From NCBI GenBank assembly GCA_051861445.1, contig JBHYCS010000004.1:1-64000 (forward strand): DNA of 64,000 nt, given 5' to 3'. The DNA comes from Parasediminibacterium sp051861445 (GTDB taxonomy: Bacteria > Bacteroidota > Bacteroidia > Chitinophagales > Chitinophagaceae). The notes under the pieces were generated by a model. That model saw nothing but the letters and a program-made list of their open reading frames with translations, was not told the DNA's origin and made no database searches. The position numbers were made by a program, and so were the translations under genes. This document shows positions 9,182 to 20,200 of this stretch, one piece after another. Within the stretch, counting starts at the first letter, position 1; each line of letters starts with the position of its first letter.

Positions 9182-11088
9182 AATAATATTTGTACTTGTT
9201 GATTAATGCCAATGATAATTTTCTTTTCTTCTTCTAAAAGCTGAATTACACGCCATTTTTTTTCTTTAGTAAAGCCTACTATTTTTTCCAATAACTCTTC
9301 CAAATAAATATGGGGAAACTTGCTTACAATGTCTAGAATTAAATGTTCTAATTGTAGTATTTCTTCTGGGTTTAAAGGGGTTTTCTTTTTTGCTAAACAA
9401 TTGTCACAAATACCACAGTTTTTTACTTGGTTATCGCCAAAATACGATGCTAATAATACACTTCTACAATCATTATTTAATCGAATATATTCTAGCATGG
9501 CATTAACTCTTTGTTCAAATGCTTTTCTTCTAGCAAAATAATTTTCTTGATGAATATGTAAATATTTAGCTGCTGCTCTATTGGTAGCAAAATAGATTTG
9601 TGGCGTATCTTTTTGTGGAATATATTCTATTATTTTTAAGCTTGATAACTGCAACAGTTGATCTTTAACTACTTGAACATCTGTCTTCAAACTCTTAGCA
9701 ATTTGTCTTTCAAAAACAGTTGTTAAGTGGTCAAAAATTCCGGTGTAACTTCTAAGTAAGCATTTGATAATAGGATCGAATTGAGGGTAATTTTTTTCAA
9801 AATATTCCAGCGTATTTTTATCGGTAGTGAATTGTATTTTAGAAGGAATAAAAACCGATTCTGTAAAAAATAGTAATCCTTCTTGCTCTAAAACTTTCAA
9901 CGTATTTATAGTTAAAATTAAATCGAGTTTAAAGTTTTTGATAAATGTAAATACATCAAATTCATAGTAAATGCCTTCACCAATACCAACAGGAATTTGT
10001 AAAAAATCGGCTATTGATTGGTAAACTTGTTGAATGGTTGCTATTGAAGGGAAACGTATGTTTGGTAGCTCTTGTAAGCTAGCAATATCCATTGAATTAT
10101 ATAGTAAAACTGCAAAAGCCAACTGACCATCTCTTCCTGCCCTGCCAGCTTCTTGATAATAGTTTTCTAAACAATCAGGTACATCGTAATGTATAACTGT
10201 ACGCACATTTGGTTTATCAATACCCATTCCAAAAGCATTGGTACAAACAATCACCCTAATTTTATCTTCAATCCAATGATGTTGCTTCATTGTTCTTTCT
10301 TCTTGCGGTAAACCTGCATGATAGTAGTCGGCTAAAATTCCACTTTGTTGTAGCATCACAGCTACTTCTTTAGTGTGCTTTCTACTATTGCAATACACAA
10401 TGCTGCTTCCTTTTACTTTTTGTAAAATATTAACTAGTTTATTGATTTTACTTTCTGCAAAAATGGAAGAAAAGGAAAGATTGGGCTTTTCAAAACTTTG
10501 TTTAAAAATGGCTACGTCATGCAGCTGTAATTTTTCAATAATGTCAGTTTGAACAACAGGTGTTGCAGAAGCTGTTAATGCAATTATAGGTATTTTAGGT
10601 AATTGCTTTTTTATAGACTGAATACGCAAGTAAGATGGTCTAAAATCGTATCCCCATTGACTGATACAATGTGCTTCATCTACTGCTATCAGGTTGATGG
10701 AAAGCTGTGGTAAATAGGCTAAAAAAATTCTACTCTCTAATCGTTCAGGCGAAACGTATAAAAATTTATATATTCCTGTTGTGGCATCATTTAAAATGAA
10801 TTCTACTTCTTTAAATGATAATGTGCTATTAATGGTGGCAGCTGCTATTCCTCTTTTTTTTAAGTTTTCTACTTGGTCATTCATCAAAGCAATGAGCGGT
10901 GAAATTACCAAACACAAGCCATTCATTACCATTGCTGGAACTTGAAAACAAATAGATTTTCCACCACCTGTAGGCAATAATGCCAATACATTTTTTTGTG
11001 ATAAAACAGCTTCAATTATAGCTGCTTGTTCTCCACGAAACGAATCGTAATGCCAATATTGTTGTAAAATATCGCTAGCCTTTTTCAT
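9175..11088 (-). CDS. recQ: RecQ-type ATP-dependent DNA helicase
   Basis: This is a 3'-5' superfamily 2 DNA helicase acting in recombinational repair. Motif 0 (SFRGEQAAII), Walker A (LLPTGGGKS), DEAH (VDEAHCISQWGYDFRPSY), motif III (LTASATP) and motif VI (YQEAGRAGRDGQ) are present. Near residue 535-555 the Cys cluster CRSVLLASYFGD...CGICDNC forms the zinc-binding RQC part. The 637-residue protein has no recognisable HRDC domain, so it is of the shorter RecQ class. ATG 11088 begins MKKASDILQQYW, the normal N-terminus. It stands alone, convergent with tex. Confidence 0.93.
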   Translation of the reverse strand: MKKASDILQQYWHYDSFRGEQAAIIEAVLSQKNVLALLPTGGGKSICFQVPAMVMNGLCLVISPLIALMNDQVENLKKRGIAAATINSTLSFKEVEFILNDATTGIYKFLYVSPERLESRIFLAYLPQLSINLIAVDEAHCISQWGYDFRPSYLRIQSIKKQLPKIPIIALTASATPVVQTDIIEKLQLHDVAIFKQSFEKPNLSFSSIFAESKINKLVNILQKVKGSSIVYCNSRKHTKEVAVMLQQSGILADYYHAGLPQEERTMKQHHWIEDKIRVIVCTNAFGMGIDKPNVRTVIHYDVPDCLENYYQEAGRAGRDGQLAFAVLLYNSMDIASLQELPNIRFPSIATIQQVYQSIADFLQIPVGIGEGIYYEFDVFTFIKNFKLDLILTINTLKVLEQEGLLFFTESVFIPSKIQFTTDKNTLEYFEKNYPQFDPIIKCLLRSYTGIFDHLTTVFERQIAKSLKTDVQVVKDQLLQLSSLKIIEYIPQKDTPQIYFATNRAAAKYLHIHQENYFARRKAFEQRVNAMLEYIRLNNDCRSVLLASYFGDNQVKNCGICDNCLAKKKTPLNPEEILQLEHLILDIVSKFPHIYLEELLEKIVGFTKEKKWRVIQLLEEEKKIIIGINQQVQILLS

Positions 11089-11158
11089 GACTTATAAAGA
11101 TAGTTTGGGAGAAAAAACAGATGCAATTGAGATTCCTTTAAATATCGTTTAATTGAAT

Positions 11159-13279
11159 TTAAACAGTTATTTTCTTCCAATTCAAGCGTAAACTATTAAT
11201 GGCTAATACTACATCGCTTAAGCCCATTATAAAAGCTCCTGCTGTTGGTGTAAGCAATCCTATTGCAGCTACAGGTATAGCAATGATGTTGTAAATAAAT
11301 GCCCAAAATAAGTTGCCTTTTACGGTGTTGTATGTATGCTTACCTAGCAACATTGCTGCTGGTAATTTTTGCAAGCCATTGTTCATTAATACTACCGATG
11401 CACTTTGTATGGCTAGTTGAGAGGCTGCACTTAAACTAATGCTGATAGTAGCTTTTGCCAATGCTGGTGCATCATTAATACCATCACCAACCATTACTGT
11501 AGGAGCCACTAAACAAAGTTCATCTATTTTATCTAATTTTTGCTGTGGTGTTTGCTCAAAATAAACTGTTTCAATACCTAATTTTTCAGCAACGTGTTTG
11601 CACTTTTTCTCATTATCTCCACTTAATAAAAGTGTTTTTATTTGTTGTTGTTTGCAAAAATCGATGATGCTTTTTGCTTCAGGTCTTATTTCGTCTGCAA
11701 TGTCAATCCATCCAATTTGCTCATCATTTTTTAAAACATATAAATCATGAATATCATTGGTTATATGGCTGCTTATTTTAGAAGAACCAATCATGTAAAT
11801 ATTTCCTTCTTTGTCTGTGGCTTTCATGCCTAAACCTTTTACTTCATCAATTTGTTGCCAACGCTGAATGGTATTTGTTTTCCAAGCGGCTACAATACTT
11901 TTAGCAATAGGATGATTAGAAAATTTTTCAAGAGAATAGACTATTTTTTTAAATTCATCTTCGTTTGAATAAGTTGTTTTAAAAGCACTTATTGAAAACT
12001 GACCAGTAGTAAGTGTACCTGTTTTGTCAAAAACCATTTGCTTAATTTTTGCAAATAGTTCCATACTATCTGTTTTGGTATATAGTATTCCATTTTTTGC
12101 TGCTCTACCTAAACCAACAGCAATAGCAGCAGGCGTGGCTAAACCCATTGCACAAGGGCAACTAATTACCAATACAGCAATGCTACGCATTAAACTTTCA
12201 CCAAAACTTTGTTGCAAAAAAAAGTAGTTAACCACTATTGTTAATACAGCTATACTTACTACAAGCGGTACAAAAACAGCACTTATTTTATCTGCCAATT
12301 GTTGCATGGGTGGTTTATGGTTTTGTGCCGATTGCATCATTTGTACAATTCCATTCAAAACGGTGTCTTTACCTGTTGCAGTTACATAACATTTTACGTT
12401 GCCATTTTCTACCACACTTCCACCCACTAAAATATCGCCTTGCTTTTTTAGTAATGGAACACTTTCGCCACTAATAATTGCTTCATTGGCTAATGCTTCA
12501 CCACTTAAAATTTTACAATCCATTGGCACTTGTTCACCTGTTTTTATGAGTATTAAGTCCCCAACTTTTAAAGCATTGTTTTCAACTGAAAAAATGTGTT
12601 CATTTTGCTCACCATCATAGGTAAGCATATTGGCCATTACTTTTTGGTGTTTGGTAAGTGAAGCAATGGCTTTTTGTGTTTTTTCGATAGAATAGTCTTC
12701 CATCCAATTACCTAAAAAAACGATGTTGATAATTGATGCAGCCGTTTCGTAAAATATTTTACTGCTATCTCCATTAATGGTTCCAATGAGGCTGTACACA
12801 AAAGCTGCTAATGCACCTAAAGCAATTAACACATTCATATTTGGAATGCCTTTACTTAAACTTTTAATAGCACTTTTCCCAAAATATTGCATACCCACTA
12901 TAAAAACCGGTAGGCAAATTACCATTTGTAGCCATGCATTGTGTAGAAAATGAAAACCAAAACTCATTGCCCAATGACCAATCATTAATACCAATGTAAA
13001 AGGAAAACAGAACCAAAACTTTTGAAGGTAACTTTTTAAAAAAGGTTTCTTGGGGTTTGAAGCATTTGTTTGCTCGTTTACAACATGATAACCTAAATCT
13101 TCAATATTTTTTTGTGCTATTGTTAAGTTTTTTTCAGTTTCAATAGTTTCAAATAAAACATCACCATTAATAGGGTTTACTTGCACATTTTTCATGCCTT
13201 GTTTCTCTAAAACCTTGTGTACACTTAGTGCACAATTACTACAAGTCATTCCTTCTACTTTCCAACTAATCTTTTCCAT
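11159..13279 (-). CDS. copA: Copper-exporting P1B-type ATPase
   Basis: This membrane ATPase pumps Cu(I), or possibly another soft metal, out of the cytoplasm. One N-terminal heavy-metal-associated domain carries GMTCSNC (residues 13-19). The membrane CPC motif is in SCPCAMGLATPAA near residue 373, and the phosphorylation motif DKTGTLT is near 415. HP-type (FSNHPIAKS) and GDGINDAPALA motifs follow. At 706 residues with a single HMA domain it is a compact but complete CopA. No copper chaperone or regulator gene is adjacent. The start is at the HMA domain, and a TAAATTTG element lies 20-30 bases upstream. Confidence 0.92.
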   Translation of the reverse strand: MEKISWKVEGMTCSNCALSVHKVLEKQGMKNVQVNPINGDVLFETIETEKNLTIAQKNIEDLGYHVVNEQTNASNPKKPFLKSYLQKFWFCFPFTLVLMIGHWAMSFGFHFLHNAWLQMVICLPVFIVGMQYFGKSAIKSLSKGIPNMNVLIALGALAAFVYSLIGTINGDSSKIFYETAASIINIVFLGNWMEDYSIEKTQKAIASLTKHQKVMANMLTYDGEQNEHIFSVENNALKVGDLILIKTGEQVPMDCKILSGEALANEAIISGESVPLLKKQGDILVGGSVVENGNVKCYVTATGKDTVLNGIVQMMQSAQNHKPPMQQLADKISAVFVPLVVSIAVLTIVVNYFFLQQSFGESLMRSIAVLVISCPCAMGLATPAAIAVGLGRAAKNGILYTKTDSMELFAKIKQMVFDKTGTLTTGQFSISAFKTTYSNEDEFKKIVYSLEKFSNHPIAKSIVAAWKTNTIQRWQQIDEVKGLGMKATDKEGNIYMIGSSKISSHITNDIHDLYVLKNDEQIGWIDIADEIRPEAKSIIDFCKQQQIKTLLLSGDNEKKCKHVAEKLGIETVYFEQTPQQKLDKIDELCLVAPTVMVGDGINDAPALAKATISISLSAASQLAIQSASVVLMNNGLQKLPAAMLLGKHTYNTVKGNLFWAFIYNIIAIPVAAIGLLTPTAGAFIMGLSDVVLAINSLRLNWKKITV

Positions 13280-13300
13280 AACTCACTATTTTGTTCTGTA

Positions 13301-13308
13301 CAAATTTA
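13301..13308 (-). promoter_or_regulatory. Possible -7 element upstream of copA
   Basis: On the minus strand this reads TAAATTTG, matching TAnnTTTG, 22 bases before the copA ATG. No TTG triplet lies at the expected distance upstream, so the call is tentative. Confidence 0.35.
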
Positions 13309-13403
13309 CAACCGAAATAGGTGCGTATACTTATGATTTATGAAGTATTTAAAACCCTTTATGCACTAATTTAATCTTTATTTTATTTGCTTATATAGAA
13401 TGT

Positions 13404-13437
13404 TTGCTAAATGTTTGTGGGCTAAAACTTATCTTTG
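13404..13437 (+). promoter_or_regulatory. Predicted promoter of tsaE
   Basis: TATCTTTG at 13430-13437 matches the -7 consensus, with TTG at 13404-13406 (23-base spacer). The tsaE ATG begins only four bases after the element, so transcription from it would give an almost leaderless mRNA. Confidence 0.5.
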
Positions 13438-13441
13438 AATT

Positions 13442-13852
13442 ATGCAGCTAACATATTCTTTAATACATATCAACGATATTGTTCGGCAAGTTTGGGAAGA
13501 AGGAAAAAAGCATAAAGTTTGGATTTTTAAAGCTGAAATGGGAAGTGGAAAAACAACGTTTATACATGCACTTTGTAATTTTTTAGAGGTGAAAGATGCC
13601 GTTACTAGTCCAACTTTTTCTATTATTAATGAATATAAAAGTGCTGCTATTGGAACCATTTATCATATGGATTGGTATCGATTAAAAAACGAAGAAGAAG
13701 CAATTAATGCAGGCGTTGAAGATGCGTTGTTAGATGGCAATTTATGCTTGGTAGAATGGCCTGAAAAAGCACCACAAATTTTGCCAGAAAAAGTATTTAC
13801 CATTCAACTACACTTTGTAGATGAAAATGAACGAATGCTTACTGCGTTTTAA
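13442..13852 (+). CDS. tsaE: tRNA threonylcarbamoyladenosine biosynthesis ATPase TsaE
   Basis: TsaE is the small P-loop ATPase that works with TsaB and TsaD in making t6A37 on ANN-decoding tRNAs. Walker A is EMGSGKTTFIHAL (around residues 33-45), followed by the family motif VTSPTFSIINEY and the HMDWYRL segment. Length (136) is typical. The ATG at 13442 is needed to keep the strand before the P-loop, because the only in-frame Met further on sits in Walker A itself. It precedes ald by 74 bases. Confidence 0.93.
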   Translation: MQLTYSLIHINDIVRQVWEEGKKHKVWIFKAEMGSGKTTFIHALCNFLEVKDAVTSPTFSIINEYKSAAIGTIYHMDWYRLKNEEEAINAGVEDALLDGNLCLVEWPEKAPQILPEKVFTIQLHFVDENERMLTAF

Positions 13853-13877
13853 AGTAGAATAAAACAAAGCGATACCT

Positions 13878-13885
13878 TAATTTTG
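13878..13885 (+). promoter_or_regulatory. Possible -7 element of ald
   Basis: TAATTTTG matches TAnnTTTG and lies about 40 bases before the ald ATG. No clear TTG is placed upstream, so ald could also be read from the tsaE promoter. Confidence 0.35.
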
Positions 13886-13926
13886 AATAATTACATACAA
13901 CCGTATTTAAAACTTACCCAATTACA

Positions 13927-15141
13927 ATGGCTACCAGCAGACCTTATATTGCTACTTCATTTAGTTACGAAACACTTGAAGAAACACTTGATGTAAAGCC
14001 TCAAGGGGCACAGTTAGAAATTGGTATTCCAAAAGAATTTGCTTTTCAAGAAAATAGAATAGCCTTAACACCTGAAGCTGTAGGCGTTTTGGTAAGTAAT
14101 GGACATAGTGTTGTGGTTGAGCATCATGCAGGAATTGGTAGTCACTATACTGATAATGATTATTCAGAAGCTGGTGCAACAATTGTATACGAAAAAGCAG
14201 AAGTGTATAAAGCTCCACTATTAATAAAAAGTGCTCCTGTGGTTGAAGAGGATATGGAGTTGCTACAAATGAATCAAACGATTATTTCTCCTATTCATCA
14301 TTCGGCTTTAAAAGCTTGTATTGTAGAGAAAATGATGGAGAAAAAAATAACAGCAATAAGTTTCGAGAATTTAAAAGATGATAGTGGAACTTACCCAATT
14401 GTAAGAAGCATGAGTGAAATTGCTGGTAGTGCTTTAATGCTTATTGCAGGACAATATTTGAGTAGTTTTAATAAAGGAAAAGGTGTTTTATTAGGTAGTA
14501 TTAGTGGTATTCCACCTACAAAAGTTGTTGTGGTTGGTGCAGGAATTGTTGGAGAAACGGCCACTAGAAATGCGTTGGCTTTAGGAGCATCGGTAAAAGT
14601 GTTTGATAATAATGTGTATAGATTAAAACAACTACAAAACAACTTAGGACAAAGGGTTTGGACGAGTGTTTTAGAACCAAGAATTTTAGCCAAACAATTG
14701 AAAACCTGTGAAGTTGCTATTGGTGCTTTAAGTAACGAATCTGGAAGAGCACCTATAGTAGTTACAGAACAAATGGTGGCAGCTATGAGGCCAGGAAGTA
14801 TTATTTTAGATGTGGCTATTGATAGAGGAGGATGTTTTGAAACTAGTGAATTAACAAGCCATGAAAGTCCTACGTTTTTAAAACATGGCGTAATTCATTA
14901 TTGTGTGCCTAATATTCCTAGTGGATTTGCACGTACAGCAAGCCAAGCAATTAGTAACGTTTTAATGCCGCTATTGCTAAAAATAAGTGATGAAGGTGGA
15001 TTAGATGAAATGATTTGGCACAATGTACACTTACGTGAAGGCATTTACTTGTTTAAAGGAGCTTTAACCGATTTTTATATTAGTCAGAAGTTTGATTTAA
15101 AATATACCGACCTAAATTTACTGATAGCAAGTAGAAGATAA
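13927..15141 (+). CDS. ald: Alanine dehydrogenase
   Basis: This NAD-dependent enzyme interconverts L-alanine with pyruvate and ammonia. The N-terminal catalytic domain has GIPKEFAFQENRIALTPEAV, which holds the substrate-binding residues. The NAD-binding Rossmann motif is VVVVGAGIVGETATRNALALGA, shortly after the SEIAGS segment. The C-terminal part has VDVAIDRGG-like ILDVAIDRGGCFETS and the HYCVPNIPSGFARTAS segment typical of the AlaDH/PNT family. It has 404 residues, slightly longer than the usual 370, because of an N-terminal extension of about 30 residues also seen in Bacteroidota members. A transhydrogenase alpha subunit is a less likely alternative. Confidence 0.88.
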   Translation: MATSRPYIATSFSYETLEETLDVKPQGAQLEIGIPKEFAFQENRIALTPEAVGVLVSNGHSVVVEHHAGIGSHYTDNDYSEAGATIVYEKAEVYKAPLLIKSAPVVEEDMELLQMNQTIISPIHHSALKACIVEKMMEKKITAISFENLKDDSGTYPIVRSMSEIAGSALMLIAGQYLSSFNKGKGVLLGSISGIPPTKVVVVGAGIVGETATRNALALGASVKVFDNNVYRLKQLQNNLGQRVWTSVLEPRILAKQLKTCEVAIGALSNESGRAPIVVTEQMVAAMRPGSIILDVAIDRGGCFETSELTSHESPTFLKHGVIHYCVPNIPSGFARTASQAISNVLMPLLLKISDEGGLDEMIWHNVHLREGIYLFKGALTDFYISQKFDLKYTDLNLLIASRR

Positions 15142-15253
15142 GTTGTATTTTAAGCCATAATTTAGAAAAGTTGTTTTAACAAAACCTTTTACTTGCGAAA
15201 TTGCTTTTCTAGATTTCCTGTATATCTTTATTCAATTCAAAAAAAATACAATT

Positions 15254-15949
15254 ATGGAAGGAAGAAAATATCGCATTTTATTGTGTGAAGATGATAACAA
15301 TTTGGGAATGGTTTTAAAAAACTATTTAGAATTGAACGATTATGAGGTAGTATTGGAAAGAGATGGTAGATTAGGATTGGCAGCTTTTCAAAGAGAGAAA
15401 TTCGACATTTGTTTATTAGATGTAATGATGCCACATGTAGATGGTTTTACTTTAGCAGAAGATATTAGAGATATTGATGCAGAAGTTCCACTTTTCTTTT
15501 TAAGTGCAAAAACCATGAAAGAAGATATTATTCAAGGTTATAAACTTGGTGCAGACGATTATATTACCAAACCATTTGATAGTGAGGTTTTATTGCTTAA
15601 AATAAAAGCTATTTTAAAACGCAACGAAGAAGAAACTATTTTTAACGAAAATGTTCAGTTCGATTTGGGTATTTATCATTTTAACCCGAAGTTGAGAGAA
15701 TTGGTACACAATGGTAAAATACAAACGCTTTCTCCAAAAGAAAATGATTTATTAAAAATGTTGGCAGAAAATAAAAACGATTTATTGCCAAGAGATAAAG
15801 CATTGAAAAAAATATGGGGTAGCGATACTTACTTTAATGGTAGAAGTATGGATGTGTATATTGCCAAATTGCGTAAATATTTAAAAGACGATGAGAAAAT
15901 TGAAATTGTAAATATTCATGGAAATGGTTTTAGATTGGTAGCTCCATAA
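15254..15949 (+). CDS. OmpR/PhoB-family response regulator
   Basis: This is a two-component transcription regulator. The receiver domain has the acidic pair DD near residues 13-14, the phospho-acceptor Asp in CLLDVMMPHVDG, and the conserved Lys in DDYITKPF. The C-terminal winged helix has LSPKENDLLKMLAENKNDLLPRDKAL and the recognition-helix segment GRSMDVYIAKLRKYLK. It resembles the Bacteroidota RprY-like group, 231 residues. No histidine kinase is adjacent, so it is an orphan in this window. A strong terminator follows. Confidence 0.9.
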   Translation: MEGRKYRILLCEDDNNLGMVLKNYLELNDYEVVLERDGRLGLAAFQREKFDICLLDVMMPHVDGFTLAEDIRDIDAEVPLFFLSAKTMKEDIIQGYKLGADDYITKPFDSEVLLLKIKAILKRNEEETIFNENVQFDLGIYHFNPKLRELVHNGKIQTLSPKENDLLKMLAENKNDLLPRDKALKKIWGSDTYFNGRSMDVYIAKLRKYLKDDEKIEIVNIHGNGFRLVAP

Positions 15950-15970
15950 ATTTAGATATTGAATAATAAA

Positions 15971-16009
15971 AAAAGGGAAAACAACGAACAATTGTTTTCC
16001 CTTTTTTTA
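15971..16009 (+). terminator. Terminator after the response regulator
   Basis: AAAAGGGAAAACAA (15971-15984) pairs perfectly with TTGTTTTCCCTTTT (15992-16005), seven-base loop, followed by further Ts. With A and T runs on opposite sides it could act in both directions. Confidence 0.88.
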
Positions 16010-16031
16010 TTTTTTGCATAAAGTATCAATA

Positions 16032-16088
16032 GTACAAGAGTGCGACGCCACTGAAGCCGAAAAAAGTTTTACAGCTGACTACATAAAA
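16032..16088 (+). repeat. Copy 2 of the dispersed GTACAAGAGTGCGACGC repeat
   Basis: The 17-base core lies at 16032-16048, followed by cac, a variable middle, then acagctgactacataaaa. The copy sits in the gap between two convergent genes and ends three bases before the ruvB stop codon. It lacks the catagcgaa block seen before the core in copies 3 and 4. Confidence 0.7.
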
Positions 16089-16090
16089 AT

Positions 16091-17119
16091 TTAACTAAAC
16101 AAATTGGGCATTTTACCTTCAAATGGTTTTTTACCTAAGTGTTCGTAAGCTTTAGGCGTAACTTCTCTGCCTCTTGGAGTACGTTGCATAAAGCCTTCTT
16201 GAATTAAAAATGGTTCGTACACTTCTTCTAAAGTGCCTGGTTCTTCACCAACAGCGGTGGCAATGGTGGTTAAGCCAACAGGGCCACCTTTAAATTTCTC
16301 AATAATGGCGGCTAAAATTCGGTTATCCATTTCGTCTAAACCATGTTCATCTACGTTTAATGCTTTTAAGGCGTGTTGTGTAATGCCAATATCAATTTTT
16401 CCATCGTTTAATACTTGAGCAAAATCTCTTACTCTTCTTAACAAGCCATTAGTGATACGTGGAGTTCCTCTGCTTCTACGTGCAATTTCATGCGATGCAT
16501 CACTTGTAATAGATGTGTTTAAAATAGCAGCACTACGTTCTACAATACGTTGTAAGGTTTTTACATCGTAATATTCTAATCTTGATTTTATACCAAATCT
16601 GGATAATAAAGGTGCTGTTAGCAAGCCACTTCTTGTAGTTGCACCAACTAATGTAAATGGATTGATATTGATTTGAATACTTCTTGCATTGGGACCAGTA
16701 TCAATCATGATATCAATTCTGAAATCTTCCATAGCTGCGTATAAATATTCTTCTACAACTGTACTTAACCGATGAATTTCATCAATAAACAAAACATCGT
16801 TTGGTTGTAAATTGGTAAGTAAACCTGCCAAATCGCCTGGCTTTTCAATTACGGGTCCACTTGTTTCTTTAATATTTACACCTAATTCATTGGCAACAAT
16901 ACGGCTAAGGGTTGTTTTTCCCAAACCTGGAGGGCCATGAAACAAAACATGGTCTAAGGCTTCGCCTCTAATTTTTGCAGCTTTTATAAATATGAGTAAG
17001 TTTTCGATGAGTTGAGGCTGACCGCTAAAATCGTCGATAGCAGCAGGTCGTATGGTGTTTTCAAACTCTTTCTCTGCATTTGTAACGGGATTGGTATTAT
17101 GTAAATTTGGATTTGACAT
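16091..17119 (-). CDS. ruvB: Holliday junction branch migration helicase RuvB
   Basis: RuvB is the AAA+ motor that drives Holliday-junction branch migration with RuvA. Walker A is HGPPGLGKTTLSRI, Walker B is VLFIDEIHRLS, sensor 1 is VGATTRSGLLTAPLLSRFG, and the C-terminal winged helix ends RTPRGREVTPKAYEHL. ATG 17119 (MSNPNLHN) gives 342 residues, the usual length; the open frame starts six codons earlier. ruvA and ruvC are not adjacent. Confidence 0.95.
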   Translation of the reverse strand: MSNPNLHNTNPVTNAEKEFENTIRPAAIDDFSGQPQLIENLLIFIKAAKIRGEALDHVLFHGPPGLGKTTLSRIVANELGVNIKETSGPVIEKPGDLAGLLTNLQPNDVLFIDEIHRLSTVVEEYLYAAMEDFRIDIMIDTGPNARSIQININPFTLVGATTRSGLLTAPLLSRFGIKSRLEYYDVKTLQRIVERSAAILNTSITSDASHEIARRSRGTPRITNGLLRRVRDFAQVLNDGKIDIGITQHALKALNVDEHGLDEMDNRILAAIIEKFKGGPVGLTTIATAVGEEPGTLEEVYEPFLIQEGFMQRTPRGREVTPKAYEHLGKKPFEGKMPNLFS

Positions 17120-17247
17120 ACATTCAAAAATAAACATTAAAACTATTGTAAAATAGTTACTCTAAACAGTAAATTATGTAATAAAGTTGCTAATTGCATC
17201 TTAGTTGCTATAAAGCACTTTATTTTACTTATTAATTGCTAACACTT

Positions 17248-20200
17248 ATGTTTCAAAAAATAGTCGTTCTATTTATTTGTTTTGTTTTTTTTCATTTATC
17301 AAATGCACAAAAAAGTATTACTACTTATGCTAAAGAATGGCAGCAAATAGATTCGCTTATTTTGTTGAAAAACCTACCTAAAACAGCTTTGCAACAAATA
17401 AAAAAAGTGTATGCAAATGCAAAGCAAAAACAGCAATTTGATGAGCAGATTAAGTGTTTGGTTTATCAGTTTGGTTTAGAAAAAAACGTATCGGAAAATA
17501 CAATTTCTCAACAAATACAACAGCTTGAAAAAGAGTTAAGTAATACAACAAATTCGGTGTTTAAAAGTGTTTTACATGCTTTTGTTGCAGACATGTATCA
17601 GCAATATTTTGAAGAAAATAGGTGGAGGATTTATGATAGAAACAATACCACTAAATGGGAAAAAGAAAATATTGCTACTTGGAGTAGTATTCATTTTAAT
17701 AATGTAATTACCCAACATTATTTAAAGGCTTTGCAAGCTTCGAAAGCATTGCAAGACTACGATATACAGGCTTTTCAAGCAATTGTGGAAAGAGGAAATG
17801 TAGCCAATGCAAGACCCACTTTATTTGATTTAATTGCTCACTTAGCTTTAAATTATTTTAAATCCGATGAACGATTTGTTAATCGTTCAAATACCAAATT
17901 TTCGAACTTGAAGCCTACAAGTTTAGGCACAATTGATAGTTACTTATCGCTAACGTTTAACACAATAGATTCTGTTAATCATCAAGAGCTAGTATTGCAT
18001 TTATTTCAACAATTAATGCGTTTGCATCAACAGCAACCAGATGCTTTATTACCCATTAATTTAGAGCGTATTGAATGGGTGTACAGTGTTGCCGATTTTA
18101 CAGAAAAAGACGATTTGTATCAACTGGCATTAAAAGAGATTATACAACGTTTTCCTACTCATGACATTACAGCACAATATCAATATAAGTGGGCTTCTTT
18201 TTTTGTGCAACAGGCCAATAAGTATAGTCCATTTGGTGACACTACTTATCGTTTTGAAAAAGTTAAAGCAATGAACATTATTCGTTCAGCTTTGCCTGTA
18301 TATGCTAAAACATCTATTGGTTATTCACAGTTAGTACAATTAAAAAATGAGATTGAGGAGAAGCATATTCGTTTGCAAGTAGAAAACGTAAATCCTATTA
18401 TGCAACCAAGTAGAGCATTGGTGCAGTTTAAAAATATAGATACACTACACTATAGAATTATTGATATTAACTATAACGATACTATACAGTATTTAAAATG
18501 GCAACCTAGTTTTTGGAGTTATGCCAATAAGCTTTTTGCTCTACAAACAGATAAACAATATTTGCCCACGACAAACGATTATCAAGAACATGGTGTTGAA
18601 ATAAAACTCAATGCCTTGCCCAATGGTAAATATGCAATTTTAACAAGTAGTAGTGCTTCTTTTAATGACACTTCAGATAAAATGAGCATCACATTCTTTC
18701 ATGTTTCAAATATCGCTTATATAAAAAGTAATGCTAAAGATTATTATGTTGTACATAGACTAACAGGAAAACCAATTGCCAATGCTACTGTGTTGATAAT
18801 GAAGAATGATTATGACTATGAAAAAAGAAAAAATTATACTACTCGTTTAGCTACCAAAACAACAGATGCACTTGGACATTTTACTGTAGATGGACTAAAC
18901 AATTCAAGCTTTTCTTTTATTATTGAAACCAAAGGTGATAGGCTTTATTTAAATGAACAAGCGTACTTCTATAATGATGAAAGCATACAACGAATAAAAA
19001 CTGCCACTACAAAAAAACAAACCTTCTTTTTTACTGATAGAGCAATTTATAGACCTGGTCAATTATTGTTTTTTAAAGGAATTACAATTTCTAAAAATGA
19101 AGCCAATCATGCTGCTGCTGTTTATGTTGCAAAAGATAGTATTACCATTTTTTTGAAAGATGTTAATGGAAAAAAAATAGATAGCTTACGTTTATTGCAA
19201 AATAGTTTTGGTTCTTTTTCTGGCAATTTTTTATTACCCAATAATGTACTTACTGGTGTTTTTTCTTTATCAATGCAACAAACCTCAATGGGCAGCAAAA
19301 GCTTTAGAGTAGAGGAGTATAAACGACCTACTTTTCTTGTTGAGCTTAATAAGCCATTCAGTAGTTATCGTTTAAATGATACCGTTACTATCTCTGGAAC
19401 TGTGCAATCTTTTGCAGGTAATACAATCAATAATGCTACAGGTAATTTTTCTGTGGTAAGGAATACAAGATTTACTTACGATTGGTTTGGCAAATATTCT
19501 CCAAAAAGAAATGTAGATGTGGCACAAGGAAATATAACAACTGATGCTAATGGAAAATTTACCATTTCATTTGTTGCAACAGCAGACAAAACAGTTGCTA
19601 AAACTGACTTGCCAACTTTTAATTTCACCATAACTGCAACAATTACCACAAAAGTAGGTGAAACAAGAACAAGCAACACCAATATTGAAGTTGCTTACCA
19701 TTCATTACAACTAACAACAAGTGTGTCGGAACAAATGCAATCAGATAGCTTTAAGAATATTCAAATATTTGCTAAAAACCTTGCTGGTATTGATGAAGCA
19801 ACTAATGTTCGAATACAATTGTATCAACTACAACAGCCACAACGATTGATTAGAGAACGATTATGGCAACAACCAGATGTACATATTTTTTCAAGACAAG
19901 AATATGAAGGTTTATTTCCTGAAGATGATTATGCAGATGATAAAAAAGTACAAAATTGGGTAAAGAAAAATAACATTTTTGATACGGTTTTACGAACCAA
20001 TTTGAGTAATCAATTTCCAATATACAAACCATTAGAAGCAGGTTTCTATACATTGCAATTGAGTGCTACCGACAAGTTTGGAATGCAGATACAAACTAAG
20101 AAAATTGTTCAAGTAATTAATCATACAATATTTCCAAGATATGCATTGCATTATCAAAAAGATATTAAAAATACCGTTGAACCATTAGAAAAGGCTGTGT

